Source: Monocercomonoides exilis (lineage: Eukaryota > Preaxostyla > Oxymonadida > Polymastigidae). From it: DNA of 64,000 nucleotides. This document shows positions 11,081-23,694 of the stretch, piece after piece. Position 1 is the stretch's first letter, and each line of letters begins with the position of its first letter. Position numbers and translations under genes: made by a program. The notes beneath the pieces are model-generated. The model was not told the DNA's origin and searched no databases. It saw only the letters and a program-made list of their open reading frames with translations. The stretch is taken from contig LSRY02000006.1 in the NCBI GenBank assembly GCA_001643675.2, positions 1,986,501 through 2,050,500 on the forward strand, read 5' to 3'.

Positions 11081-11429
11081 TTCTGTTTCATCATTACCAA
11101 GAATCTGTTGCTTTATTTGCTCGTGTTTTGCATGTTAAGAAGTAATTTCTGTTCAAGTGAAATGTATCTGTCTTTGTGTAGTTGCATTTTCTGCGTGAAT
11201 TAATATCTATTAATAAATCTCAATTATTGATTCCATCAAAAAAATAATTTCAAAATGTTGAAAGAAGTCGAATTCTGAATGTATATTCGGTCTACAGTTT
11301 GCAAAAGATTGTAATCATCAAAAACTAGAACCCAGTATTCACAATATTTAATTCTTTGTATCTCTTCTTTGAACAATAATTCTCTGAAATTATCAAATTT
11401 TTAATTTCCAGAAGTTATCTCAAGTTTAG

Positions 11430-11720
11430 TGAGAAGAATCCAAGTTCTTTCATAAAATCCGTTCCTATTTTGATGAAGGTATCAATTGGATTTGGATAAG
11501 GAGTGGAATTACTTCAAATTCAAGAAATGGAGAAGCATCAAGTTGGTTCACAAGATGAGTCATAAACTTGGTCATTGTACAGCATGCAGATTTATCGTAT
11601 CACTCCAATGCTTCTTTGAATCTCCCAACAAGACGAATAAGAAATAATTACCCACAGCGGGAATTCTTGTGCGAATTCTGTTTAGACAACTGCAAAAACT
11701 ATTGTGAATGAAGTTTTGGC
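11430..11720 (-). pseudogene. Degenerate remnant with armadillo-like text
   Basis: Minus-strand fragments IPAVGNYFLFVLLGDSKK (about 11665-11610) and MTKFMTHLVNQLDASPFLEF (about 11570-11510), separated by a stop and a frame change. They read like parts of a helical-repeat protein. Too decayed to assign. Confidence 0.3.
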
Positions 11721-12329
11721 TCCTTGTATTTATTTATTTTTTTGCTAAATATCCTTTATTACCTAAAAATTTACACAAATTCAAAAAAATAAAATTGAAA
11801 CTCTTCCTCAAAAAAGCAAAAATCAGACAATGATCTTGTTATCTTCCTTAAATTGGAAATGAAAGCATTCAATTAATAAAATGTATTTGAAAAAGATTTA
11901 TAAAAAAATATTTTCGCCTTTTTCATATTTCTGTTTAATCTTTTTTTTGTTATCTCCGCTCGAAGAACAGCACAATTGAATCTCGGAATCTGTTTTCCTT
12001 TTAGTGGCCAATAATCCTAAATGCACATTTTTAACTTATCGTAGGTGATCGAAAATCCAAAAATATAAGTTTGAAAAATATATTCCTTTACAAGAATTTG
12101 TAAATCGAATCCTTATATTAAATGGGAACTGAATTCAACAGCGCCTTCTTTCTAAGCAAATAAATAATATTAAATTAAAAAATCACAAAAAAAATGACAG
12201 ATAATAATATTTTTTTTCAAATTTTTATATTGAAATGTTCAAAAATACTATAATGAAAATATCACGAAATAAATTAATTACTAAACAAATAATATTTTTA
12301 TGACGAAGATCAAACATTAACCATAAGCA
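11721..12329. other. AT-rich intergenic stretch
   Basis: No gene is visible. It contains many A/T runs and lies immediately upstream of the NCKAP1 start, so it should include that promoter. Confidence 0.4.
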
Positions 12330-15300
12330 ATGGATAAAGTCAACATAATTGATCGTCTGGTTGTTCTGAACGAGCATTCAAGCGCTTTGCTGCTCAGACT
12401 ATCTGACTTTAAAGCGTATTGTGATTGCCCGCAGTACCAGCCTCCGGTTATCCAACAATTACAACAAGCAAAATGTTGGCCTTTGACATCATTCAACGAA
12501 GTTGATCCTGATCAAAGTAAGGTTTGCTGATAGATTATTTGACATGTCAATTGTTATATGCTTTAAAATTTGCAATTTAAAAAACCTTATTTGTTTTATT
12601 TAGATGGATAATTGTGAAAAAGCAAACATCAAAAAAGAACAGATTCTTAATGAGTTGGAGCCATTTGCTCATCTTGCTTCAAATTTTGTCGAAATAAGAA
12701 ATGCTTCTTTTGAGATTTTGACGGAAATTGGATCAAGTTACAATCAATTTAAAGTTTGGATTAAATGAATTTTTTGTTTTTGATAATGAATCTTTTTTGT
12801 GAATAACAGAATTATGAATTACGAAACCAATTTATCATTTCATTTAACCGTCACATCAAGATGCACATGCTTTTGTCATCGTTTAAATCTTTTAAGTCAA
12901 TTGTGGGCTCATATTTGTTTATTCATCAATCTGTGAAGCACACAAACTACACTGATCATCAAATGTATGTTGAATTTAAAAGGATTGCGTTTTTATTGAA
13001 AATAAATGTTATTTTGCTTCTAGAATTACTTCTTTTCTCAAAGCATTCAACTTCAACGAACCAATAACATTTTTACATCAGGAATTGGAAGGACTGACAC
13101 GGATAGTTGAAGCAACTGTTCCTACAACAAGCGACATTGTACGTTGGTCTAAGGACCCTCAAACTCTTGGATGGCTTGGTCCACTTGGAGTGTATGAAGG
13201 TGATAAACTTATTTCATATCTTCAACCTTCAGAAGATGAAGAAGAGGAAGAGGAGTCAGAAAAGAAAGAAGAAGAAAACGGAAATGATCTAGAGCCAATT
13301 TACGAGCAGCAGCAGATTTCCATGCAAATCACTGGAGAAGCCCACTTTTTCAACATATTTGCATTTCTCATGTGTCCTGAGATTATCCGTCAGACGCAGC
13401 AGCTCGAAGAGATCGAAGGAATTCTGTCAGACTGTCTGTCTGTGCCACTCTACGGAGACGAGGTGTTCTACCCGCACGCTGCTTATGAGGCGCTGTTCAA
13501 CAACTTTAAGAGCAAGACACTGAAGATCGACAAGTCAATGCCATCAAAGGCGCTTGAAACTGCGTGGCAGTCAGCTCCGTACAAGGCATCGGTGAGAAGG
13601 ACGCTGCTGTTGACAACGGGGCAGCGTTTGTTGCAGTTCATGTTGGAAGATCCGCAGCTGCACGCGACTGTCTGCTGCGAGAACGGGATGACTGTGGTGG
13701 CGTTGTGTGCAGCAGAGATCAGCTCGTACTTTGCACATGTGAAGCACCCGCTGCCGCAGACGAAGAAGAAGCTGGGTGTGAAGGACACCGACTTCGAAGA
13801 CTGGATTGGGATAGCGCGTCTGTTTGACCTGATGGTGCGGATGAGGGATGCGCTGTCGATGATGGCAGCAGACGTGTCTGTGCTGTGCCGCAATGTGCTC
13901 ATGCGAAAGTCAACAAAGGCGCTGAAGTTTGCACTTGATGACATCGGAAAGGGGTTTGACTCGTCTGCGACGTCTGTGCTGCGGAAGGTGCTGGAGGTGC
14001 TGAAGACGGCGGGGCAGAGCGAGAAGTCGATTGTGCCGCTGGAGAAGGAGCATCTCGGGTGGACAGCGCTGCAGCTGTGCCGGCTGGAGTGCCTGCGGAT
14101 GATGTGTGACATGACCACCAACACGTCGCGGCAGTCGTCGGCGCACCAGACGCTGTGGCCGATCCTGCAGAAGATCGGGCGGATGATCACGCTGGCTGAC
14201 CCGCAGCTGTTTGCAGAGACGGTCGACTCACTCGGCGCCACCCACGTCCTCGTCGGGAACATGACGCGCCTGGTGCACGTGCTCAACGGCTACTTGGACT
14301 CTGGCTCCGCCAAGTGCAACATCACCTCCACACTCATCCGCGCGCCGTATCTGCTGAAGCAGCTCTCGAACCCGCTGTTCCCAGCCACCTCGCGCTATCT
14401 GAAGGAAGAGGCAGCGTTTCTGTGGACGAAGACGTTTGTGTATCTCGTCGTGCGGAAGATTGAAGAGTGTCTGACGAGCATCATCGTGACGAATGTGCGG
14501 ATGCAGCAGAACGCATCGTCCATCACAAAACTGGCTGATGCCATCATCGGAACACCAGAAACAGCCTCCTCCAGCGCCTCGTATCAGAGCGCTGAGGTTG
14601 CCGGTAAAGAATCCCATTTTTCGACGAGGGACAACCTTGCGCGCATTTCAGCTGCACAGACAAAGCTCGTCTGTATGCTGACTGCACTATATTCGATGAC
14701 TGGGAAACCTTCGACTTCTGGTTTGTCCTCCTCCTCCTCTGCTGCTGCTACTGCTCCTTCCTCCTCGTCTACACCTTCTCAGCCCTCATCAGCTGCCCCT
14801 GTAGCCTCGACCTTCCCTCCTCTGTTCACATATGCCCTGACTGGACTGGAAGAGTCTGATGGGATCATCCATCTCAACTCTGACCACATCTGCCTCGGAG
14901 GAATCCTCTCTGTGATGCTCAGCCGCCTCCTCGGCAGCATGTTCGCCCACGTCTGCTCGCTGCCCATCACCCAATTTTCAGTCAGCGCCACCACACAGCT
15001 CATCGCAGACTTCGTGTCTGACCCACCTGTGTTCCCGTTTGTGCCTGCTGGTGCTGAGTATGACTTCCGCCTCGCTTTGGCAGTCGGCAACAGACTCCGC
15101 GTAGGTCTGTCTAACATCGCCAGGCCAGCAGCTGTGGTGTCATCAGGTAAGGAAGGCACCGGAAGCTCTTTGGCCAGCTCATCCTCGTCAACCTCGCTGA
15201 TCTCAGCGGGCGTAGCAGCCACGGCACATCTGCGGGACAAGTCTATTCTGTCCTTCCTCGACTACGAGGCAGATCCTCCGTCTGTCTGGTGGAATCCTCC

Positions 15301-16957
15301 AGCAGCTCTCTCTTTGGACACCCTCCGCCCAGCCATCACAGCAAATGCTGCACTCAAAGGAGACTGCCCTGCTCCTGTTGCGTTGAAGGAGAATGAGTGG
15401 CCTGTTGCACCGTCTGTTGCCATCGCTGCCATCAAGAGCATCGTGTCTGCTGCGAAAGTCGCTCTTCACCTGCCCTTCCCTTCGCTGCAGGTGGATGAGA
15501 TAGCACAGAGAGTGATGCTGAACATGTGTGTGGTGCCTTCGATGACCACGTCTGGAATGTGCCTCGACCGCACCATGCCTGTCGGTGCCTGGTTCTATCG
15601 GCTGTTTGGCCGCGAAAAGACTGGCTGGATGTGTGATGGCACAGAAGCTGATCCGCTCAGCTCAACTGCAACTGCATCCTCAACACTAAACATCACAATG
15701 GAGAATGATGGTCCGACAACAGGATACATTGCGATGCTCTATGGGCGATGGTACGCCGACATGTTCTGCTCGATACTGGCGAGCCAAGAACCAGTGCAGA
15801 CTGTGTTTTCCTTCCAGGAGAACGGATTCATTCGTCCTCCCTCATCAACAGCTTCGTCGTCGTCCAGCAGCGATGCATCAGCTGCAAGCACCATCACCAC
15901 ATTCCACGATCAGATTATGCAGCGTGTGTCGGGATTTGAGCTTAGATGCCTGGCAGAGCTGGTGGGTCCACTGGGAGTGGAGGCAATTTGTGAGATGATT
16001 GAAGGCTATGCCCTTCCGCGCCATCTGCTGCAGATCACAATCTACCTGCGCAGCAACCAGCAGACGTTGGAGCTGCTGAAGCGAATGAACGTGGACTCAT
16101 TTGGTGATAACACAGAGCAGATAACGAAGCAGATCAGAGGGAAAGAAATGAGCGAATTCCTGTTCCCGCTGATTGGCATTGGAAACTCGTGCCATCTGAT
16201 CCAGGTGCTGAAGGAGGCAGTCCACACCATCTTCACAACGCGCCTGCCGTTGACTGCAGAAACGCTGCGAACCATCGCCAATGCCATGCAGCTGTACGAC
16301 CCTCGATGCACCCTGAGCGAAGTGTGTCGCATTTACTCGCTCACCCGCCCCAGCAGCGATGGCGAGGCACCTGCACTGTCTGCTCTCCCTTCAGCCGGAA
16401 CAGGCGGGGCAGAGACGTGGGAGAGTGCGTTCTTTGCGTATGTGCACAATCCACAGGGGAAAGGGTTCCACCAGTCGAATGTCGGGCCACTGTTTCCGTA
16501 TGCATGTCTGTCGAGTCTGTCGAGTGGGGCGGTGTGGCAGATGAGCATCTATCTGCCTCAGGTTGGAGGATTCGACAACAACATGCACTGCGCAGCACGG
16601 GGAATGGTGTATGCAGCACACGCCCTGAGCGAGGCGAAGCATGTGCCAGCGTCAGTGAGACAGGCAGGGCTGAAAGAAGGGACATTACATGAGAGCATTG
16701 TGAAGCAGCTGACCAACATCCCTGGGTCTGCCCAGGCGCTGCTGTGGGAGACGATGGATGTGTGCACACGGGTGGTGCTGCAGAGCGACTGGGACGACGA
16801 TGCGAAGTGGCCGACGCTCGAAAAGAGGTTGATCTTCCTGGAGAAGCTGTATGAGGATATGAAGTGGATGGGCACAGCGAACTTTGAGGGTTTGGTTCCG
16901 AGGTTCTTGTTGAAGTCGGCAAAGGCAGCGAATTGGAGAGTGGAGAGAAGAGAGTAA
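12330..16957 (+). CDS. NCKAP1: NCKAP1/Nap1/HEM-family subunit of the WAVE/SCAR actin regulatory complex
   Basis: Four exons: 12330-12521, 12604-12753, 12810-12964 and 13024-16957 (introns of 82, 56 and 59 bp). They sum to 4428 coding nt plus stop, giving 1476 residues. The N-terminus VVLNEHSSALLLRLSDFK matches the HEM-family 'LN-x-RG..ML.RLY..K' start. Exon 4 opens with QELEGLTRIVEATVPTTSDI then RWSKDPQTLGWLGPLG, a conserved HEM block. The end KLYEDMKWMGTANFEGLV also fits. Family members are about 1,130 residues. The excess is Ser/Ala-rich inserts (near 14715-14810 and 15835-15900) and an acidic run near 13230-13290. Nap1 pairs with CYFIP/Sra1 in the pentameric WAVE complex that activates Arp2/3 at the plasma membrane. 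Most of exon 4 is much GC-richer than exons 1-3 and the flanks. Confidence 0.9.
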
Positions 16958-17766
16958 TTAAAAATAAAATAAAATTAAAATTAAAATTAAAATTATTATG
17001 TTTTATGAATGTTGGATTTGGACAGATGAATAATGAAATTCCGTTGCAAGATAATGCTTTCTCTGAAGATTATTATCATTTACTAATTATTTTGCATTGG
17101 AAAAAACTTTTTTTATAATTTTAATTTCTTTTTCTTTTTTTATTATTTCCATCACATTTTCTTCATTGATAAGTTTTACCCCCAAATCCTCTTCGTCGAC
17201 ATGTTAAAATATTAATTATTTTTCATTATGTTTTCTTTTAAATAATCTTTTTCTAATTATTGTTATTATTTATTTAACTCCTTCATGCTGCTTTTATTTG
17301 TTGATCATAAAGACGTTCATTTCTTCTTCGTGTCTTTTTGATGCATAAATGTTGTATCTGTGCTGGCTGAGCAGGCACATCTTTATCTGCTCGCCAGCCA
17401 AAAGCAGCCATCTTTATTGGTCATTTCTGTATCTGTATCTATTTTTCTTTCTTTTTGTTTTTTTTTTTTTTTTTTTTTTGGTCGCGTTCAGCAGCTGTAC
17501 AATTTTTCTTACACATTTTAGAACAAATGCTTATCAATATTTTAGTTTTCTGATCACTTTTAAAAAATTTTCTCAAAATAGGAGATTCTTTCGTTATTAT
17601 TTATCGACATGGCAAGAATGGAATGATATATTTCAGCAACGATGCATAATCCGAATTTATGTCATGAATGTTATCAATGAAAAATTCCATTGCAATGTCC
17701 AAGATGAAGTTTGAATAATTATTTATCACCGATCAATCACAAACCTTTATTTGTGATTCGAAATAA
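16958..17766. other. Intergenic region with poly-T tract and a strong hairpin
   Basis: AT-rich spacer with a 23-base T run near 17459 and a GC-rich hairpin at 17362-17398 (listed separately). Open frames here are low in information and not supported as genes. Confidence 0.45.
17362..17398. other. GC-rich stem-loop
   Basis: Arm 1 is GCTGGC-T-GAGCAG (17362-17374) and arm 2 is CTGCTC-GCCAGC (17387-17398). They pair over 12 bp with one bulged T and a 12-nt loop. It stands out in a very AT-rich spacer. It could be part of a structured RNA or a 3'-end element; its function is unknown. Confidence 0.4.
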
Positions 17767-19457
17767 ATGATCGCTTCTGTGGTTGCAATTCTGTTTGCAG
17801 TGGGACAGACATTTTCCATTGTGAATGAGAATGTTGTTCGTGATTTTGATGTGAAGGGCAATATATTTTTTGCTCGATATACTGTCTCTTTCTTTGTCGA
17901 ATCGTCGGACAAAAACAACAACGAATATCGCTTCCCATTTGAGTTTGAAATGAGAAAATTGTCGACTATTTCCTTTGCAATCAACTCAAAAGAAGCTGAA
18001 TTTGAATATAGCAAAGAGTATGATTTATTTTTTCTCATATTCAAATTTTATGAGTTTTAATTGATAATCTGCTATTTTCACAATCAGAAACCATGAATGG
18101 ATTATTTCGTTACCAAAGTCAATTGAACCAGGCGATAAAGCAACTCTTACAGCAAAAATTTTGTTGTTCCAGATTGCTGATCCCTTGCCACGTGAAATAA
18201 CACAAGATGAGATTCAATGCTCTCGATTGAATGGCAATCTTCATTTCCCTTCACAGTATCAGACAAACTCTGAAGACTTTTACATCCGTGTTCATACTGA
18301 TAGATATATTGCAGCCACTCAAGCTTTGACTTTTGATCAAGAAGCTGAACTGTTTTCGGCTCATTTCAACAGTGCGCCAAGCGATAAAGAGGAACAGTTC
18401 TTTGTGCATTATACATGCCCAACATCCTATCTCACAGCTATTGGATACACAAGACAAATAATTGTGAACCAACTTGCACCTTCTCGTATTCAGGAACATT
18501 ATGATGTGAAGAATACTGGAGCTAGCTTCAAAGGAGAATTGAATGCATTCAAAAACATGGTTTGAACAATTATTTCATTCAGCACTTATTCATGTATTAT
18601 TATTAAAAATCATTAATATTTCTATTTTTCTTTCATTTGATGCATTTTCTATGATTTTTTTAAATAAGGTTCGGAAAAACGACCAAGCAGGAACCGTCAA
18701 CCATCTTATTTTAGATGTTCCACCGACAGCACAAGAGTTCTCATATCGTGATGATATTGGAAACATTTCGTCATCCTCTGTTTATACATCTCCAGTTGTT
18801 ACTCGCTTGGACCTGCAGCCACGTTTCCCGATTTATGGTGGATGGCACACCACTTTCTATGTCGAGTATTATCTTCCATGGTCAACACTCAGCGACGAGA
18901 ATGCTGTGCTTGGAGTGAAGAAAGGTGAACTGCCAGCTTCACAGAAGGAAAGTCGTGCACACAAGGGAGGATTCTTCTACTCTGACGATTCTGATGAAAT
19001 GAAAGAAGGACAAATGCTTACAAAAAGAGAGCACTCGTTTGCTGTTCCACTAGCCCCGTCGTTGGAAAATGGAGCCAGCGAAGATGTTGTGTTAAAGATT
19101 GCATTGCCAGAAGGTGCGAAGTCTGTTGTTGTCAGAGCAGACGCGTGCAAGCTGGAGATGCGACCTGATGAGGTTACATACCACAATCTTGACTATCTCG
19201 GAAGACGTACACTCGTTCTTCATCGTCGCAATGTTTTGAATTCACCTGCTTTTGGCAACGTTGTTGTTGAATTCAATCTTCCATTTATCTATTCCATTCA
19301 CAAGCCAATTATCTTCATCCTTATTGTTATGTCAGTTGTGCTTGCTCTCACACTCATTCGTGGCTTCATAAATTGGTTCAAGAAAGGAAACATCCAACGT
19401 CCTCTTCCTGATGACTCTAAAATAAAGGCAAGAGATATTAAGAAGAAGGATGAGTAA
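17767..19457 (+). CDS. OST1: Ribophorin I / OST1 subunit of oligosaccharyltransferase
   Basis: Three exons: 17767-18017, 18088-18559 and 18669-19457 (introns of 70 and 109 bp), 503 residues in an exact frame. OST1 is part of the ER complex that transfers glycan to Asn in nascent proteins. Seen: a signal peptide (MIASVVAILFAVGQTFS); a lumenal beta-rich region; the family blocks GYTRQIIVNQLAPSRIQEHY, QEFSYRDDIGNISSS, PRFPIYGGW, LPEGAKSVVV, RPDEVTYHNLDYLGR; and one membrane helix near the C-terminus (IIFILIVMSVVLALTLI) with a basic cytosolic tail. Length is slightly below the usual 580-600 residues. The start was chosen because it gives a clean signal peptide and an in-frame join. Confidence 0.93.
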
Positions 19458-19837
19458 ATTTGACTTCACTATTAACAATAATGCACAGCTCGGTTCTTGA
19501 AACAAAAAATTTGTCAAAGTTAAGGCAATCTTCAATATTTTTATACTTTCTTTTTTCGCTACACCTCGCTTTTAGTCACTTCTTCAGGATCTTGCGTGGA
19601 CGGTAATAAAATATATGTTTAACTCAGTCAATTAGAATGTTTTCAAATGGAAAAAGAAAAATTAATGTTGATATTTTAAAACTTTGTTTTATACACTTTC
19701 ATTACAGTTCATAAAAATTTCTTTTTCTTTAATGTATTGATACTGAAATCAAGTTGACCTTCGTATGTCAAGGCTTTTCCAAAGAAAAGCGCATTTAACC
19801 TTTATTCAACTGGAATTTTTTCTTTGACATCAAATTC
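19458..19837. other. Intergenic spacer, tandem genes
   Basis: 380 bp of AT-rich DNA between two same-strand genes; no distinct element is seen. Confidence 0.4.
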
Positions 19838-21687
19838 ATGATATGGTTTGATCAATTCGCGATGTTATATTTTATCTCAATTCTTGTAATCGCATTAACA
19901 TCATCTTTATCGTACAGAAAAGGTGAAACCTTTAGCTATTCTTATAATTCCAACATTCAGACTATTGCTTCTCGCAATTCAAATGGTGAAAACAACATCT
20001 TCTTTGATACATCTTGCAATGTTCAGTTCAAGGTTCTTTTGGTTACTTCAAAAGGAGCTTATATGCAAATGAACATTAAAAATGTGAAAACCGTTACTGG
20101 ATCCGATGATTCCTCGAGCGAAGCCGCAACAGGAAATGAAGCAGATGAAGTTTGTTATCTCAATTTTATTTTGGATTCTGGTAATTTCATGTGGATAAAT
20201 GTTGTTAAATTTTGTTTTTGAATTATTATTTTTAGTATTTCTCTTATCCTGTCTATTTTACCCATTGTGTCGATGGTTCAATTACAGATGTTACAACAAA
20301 TGAGGATGATCCGGAAGAATCATCAAAAATGAAAGTTGGTATTTTGTTTGGACTTCGTACAAGCATCAACAGTCAATCAAACGGAGATTATGTGATGAAC
20401 ACTGTTATCGACACAGTTGGGCAACATGCAGAATACACAAAAACTGAATTTAATGGAGGTCGCACAATTGTTTCGTCATATTACTCAGAAGACGATTTTC
20501 TTCACTTTGCTGATGAAAATATGCAAAGCCGAGAAATCGTTGTTGATGGATCAAATGTTCGTGAGCTGGATGGAACACATTTAAGCAAATCGACAAGCGT
20601 TATGAAAATTGTTTTCAACCCAATGAAAAAGAATGATAATGGTGAAGGAGCAGGATATACTATTATTTCAGCCAATGGAGAGCAAACACTTTCGGGATTC
20701 CAACAAGGAAATGATGAAAACGTTGATTTTCCATTTGAAACTGTTGAAGCGTTTTTGGCAGCCAATCCATCATTGAAGCCAATGACCATTGTATCTCCAG
20801 AAGAGTATGCTTCACGTGAAATTAAAAGGGATTACGCTGGAAGAACTCAAAGAAACGTTAAGCGCCCGGATGATTCAGAAGATTGCCCAACTGATACAAC
20901 TTGCTGCAAGACATTCAATGTTAAATGGGTTGTTGGAGACGAGGATTGCGGTTTTGTTGTTGACTATGGTGTTTTCATTGCAGTGTTGAAAGGATGCTCT
21001 GTTCTTCAACGTAAATATCCATTTGGAACATCAATGGGAATTGAAGTGAATGTTATGTCAGAAGGTGAAAAGACTTATGCAAGCGAAATGTACTTTGAAT
21101 ATGGACAGCATAGAAAAGGACCATACAAGCAAACTTTGGAAATTAGCCTCTTCGGAGAAATGTTGTACAATGGATTGATGCCAGAGAACTGCGGGACTAC
21201 GGATGTTGTTACTCTTAAAGAGTATACAAAAGGAATTGGCTTCTATCGCTGGATTTGGATCTTTGTTCTCCAGCTGAAATATCAAAAAGTTTACACAGTC
21301 AAGACTTCTGCAACCGTGGAGTATGATTTGTGCTTGGCAAATGTTAAAACCAAGTTCGCATATTATCCCAAATTCACATATACTGCAAAAGCAGCACATG
21401 AAGCCTCAGTTGGTCTGGCTCGTGCAGGTATTGAGTTGAAAGGAACTATTGTTGACAATTGGAAGCCACAGTTTGATTCAGATATTCAGACTTGCACATT
21501 CAATGCACGTCTTGTCCATGAACAAGAACCATATCAATCTTCCCTTGTTGGATGGTATCAGACGAGAGTAATCAAGGGATGGTCACTTAAGTGGGGAACA
21601 AAGCACACCCACACATTCTGGTCTCACTCAAAACCAGGAAAAACTGAGGTTCTCCATGAAGCATCGTATAATCCTCGTAATATGTAA
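19838..21687 (+). CDS. Secreted protein of unknown function, possibly lipid-transfer-like
   Basis: Two exons, 19838-20149 and 20236-21687 (intron 86 bp, GTTTGT...TTAG), 587 residues. A nearer donor at 20180 would break the frame, so the earlier one is chosen. It begins with a signal peptide (MLYFISILVIALTSSLS) followed by YRKGETFSYSYNSNIQT. That recalls the start of vitellogenin-like large lipid transfer proteins ('pG..Y.Y.Y'), a weak resemblance only. The second half has paired cysteines (SEDCPTDTTCCKTF, DEDCGFVV, GCSVLQRKYPFG, PENCGTTD, QTCTFNA) and aromatic-rich text (GFYRWIWIF). There is no membrane anchor after the signal, so it is probably lumenal or extracellular. It lies in tandem downstream of OST1. 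Confidence 0.75.
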
Positions 21688-22642
21688 ATGCAAAAGGCTG
21701 TGTGCTGGGAAATGAATCTCACTGACTCATGTGCCATTCAAACTCTATGTTTTATTTAACTTTTCTTTTGTTTTTTTTTTTTTTTTAATTTTCATTTTGT
21801 TATTAATTTTGAATATTTTGGAGATCTCTGTATTATCAATTTTCTTTAAAGGGATGAGAAGTTGTTGTTGGAATGAGATGATCATGCAGGTTCAATCGCT
21901 GATGACCTCAAAGGCATACTGTTAATTACTTCAATCAAGCGGTTGCTCTTGTGATTCATGAAATCCGCGTTCTGCATGATGTCATGAGCGCTGAGCATAT
22001 TATTTCAATGTTTTTAACAGTATTGCTGTGCCAATATTCAACGATGTTTTGCTTTTCTTGATGAAAATTCATCAGCACTGTTTAATTCTGTCTAGATTGT
22101 TCTTGTTCATTTTTTTATTCTCCTTTTCACAATGCTTCTTATTCTTATTAATTTGTGCATTTTTGTTTTGCGACTAATCCCGAGATAAATAATGTCCTAG
22201 GGATCCCAATCAAATTTTTATTTTTTACAACAGGAGTTATGTTGAATCCTGTTTTCAAATTTGAAGTTATAAGCCATCACATCTTTTTCATCGTTAAATT
22301 GATTCTATGAATGAATTCCAGTAAAGAAATATTTGTCAATCTTCAAATATTTTGTGTGAATTTTCAAATTTTCTTCAAATGAGAGTAAATGCAATCTCAA
22401 CTGTTCATCATAAGAATGTTAAAGTCTTTCTCAACAAATATAAGCCAAATTATCGATCTTGAGTTGAAATGAAATTGCGATGAAAAATGGCAGTTTCGAA
22501 GGGGAAATAAAGCAAAACATGGATAAAGATGAGTGAATTACTTGAACAAATAAAAAAAAAAAAAAAAAATACTTTTACAACGCAATTAATTGGAACGAAA
22601 ATCGAAAAAAATTGTGAAATGAAAGGTTAGCTCTTAGGTATT
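21688..22642. other. Intergenic region with possible structured RNA signals
   Basis: Between convergent genes. Near 21890-22000 the base composition rises and a TGATGA (C-box-like, 21899-21904) is followed about 90 nt later by CTGA (21991-21994). Near 22170-22260 two hairpin-like segments flank an AATTTTTA (Sm-site-like) stretch. Neither matches a known snRNA or snoRNA by eye. A 20-A run lies near 22550. Confidence 0.25.
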
Positions 22643-23694
22643 TCACCCAATAACGTTTTCTTGTTCGTGTGGTAAGATATTCAAATTTGGCGTTTGTTCA
22701 ATATTCTCGTCCGCATTTATAATTCGTTTCAGATCAGATGAGATGTCTTCTGTAATGTTTTGTTCTTTATCTTTGAAGCCAAAACCCCTCATAATGCCAT
22801 TGTAGCAAAATTGGATAAGATATGAAATGACATGAAAAATTGAACGAACAGGGATGCGACGAATCCATATGAATCCGACAACAACAAAAAACAAAATCAA
22901 TGAACCATAGTACCATTGATCCTCTCGACTCAATGACTTCCACCATCCTGACATTGCTTCACGAGCTTTTCCAACGAATTCGGAGAATTGAGAAGATTTT
23001 TTCATTGATGTTTTTATTGTATCTGAAGATTCTTTCAAAACAGTTTGAGCTTGACGAGTTGTTTCTAATGACATTCCCATTGTCTAAACGGATAAAGAAT
23101 AATAAAAATTTGATTTGAATTTATATCATCAAACATTTTTGATAACGCGAAGAGTTTCTGTTGTCTCTTTTTGAACATCTCTTTGGCGAAGCCTGTGCAT
23201 TTTCAAATATATATATAATTGAAAAAAAAATTTTTTTTCCATTCAACACTTTGATTTCACACTGGTTTCTTCTTCTTTTAATCGCTTCTTCGTCTCCTCC
23301 AAATAGAAGTTCTCTCTCTTCAATAGCTTTTTGATCAATAAATTTGATTTGCAATGCTTTCGCCTTTTCGTTATTTAATCTTAGCCTGTAAATAAAACAA
23401 ATTTGAAGTTTAAATAAATTCACAATATTTTTTTCCAAACTCTTGAATTAACTTATTAAGATTCTGTGACTTCTGCTTCCAAATCTCTGTTTCTTTTGCA
23501 GAAACAATTTCTAACGCTTTTATTTCGATCTGTTCAGCGGCATTCGACAATAAATCCATTCGGCGTATATTTGCATTGTCGATCTGAATAACTTGTTGGA
23601 TGGTTGTGCATTCGCAATCGCTCATTTTTTTAATAAAATATTTCACTTCATTTGCAAGAGATTCTGCGTCTGCATAGAGTATTTCAATCTCCAT
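22643..23694 (-). CDS. SEC20: Sec20-type SNARE
   Basis: Four exons: 23694-23453, 23385-23263, 23192-23135 and 23083-22643 (introns of 67, 70 and 51 bp), 287 residues in frame. Sec20 works in Golgi-to-ER retrograde vesicle fusion with Ufe1 and Use1. Seen: an N-terminal helical region; the family block RRRNQLRQRDVQKETTETLR; a SNARE heptad segment (QTVLKESSDTIKTSM, SQFSEFVGKA); the short link WWKSLSREDQWYYGSLILFF; and a C-terminal membrane helix continuing IWIRRIPVRSIF. This order is typical of Sec20. A C-terminal tail of about 70 residues extends past the helix, into the ER lumen if topology is standard. The tail lacks an HDEL-type end. Confidence 0.85.

Noticed and set aside
17349-17714. 121-codon open frame between NCKAP1 and OST1
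   Set aside because: Phe/Leu-rich text created by a poly-T run; no homology and no plausible gene structure.
20150-20235. Donor at 20180 giving a typical 59-bp intron in the secreted-protein gene
   Set aside because: It would put the downstream conserved frame out of phase; the GTTTGT donor at 20150 keeps it.
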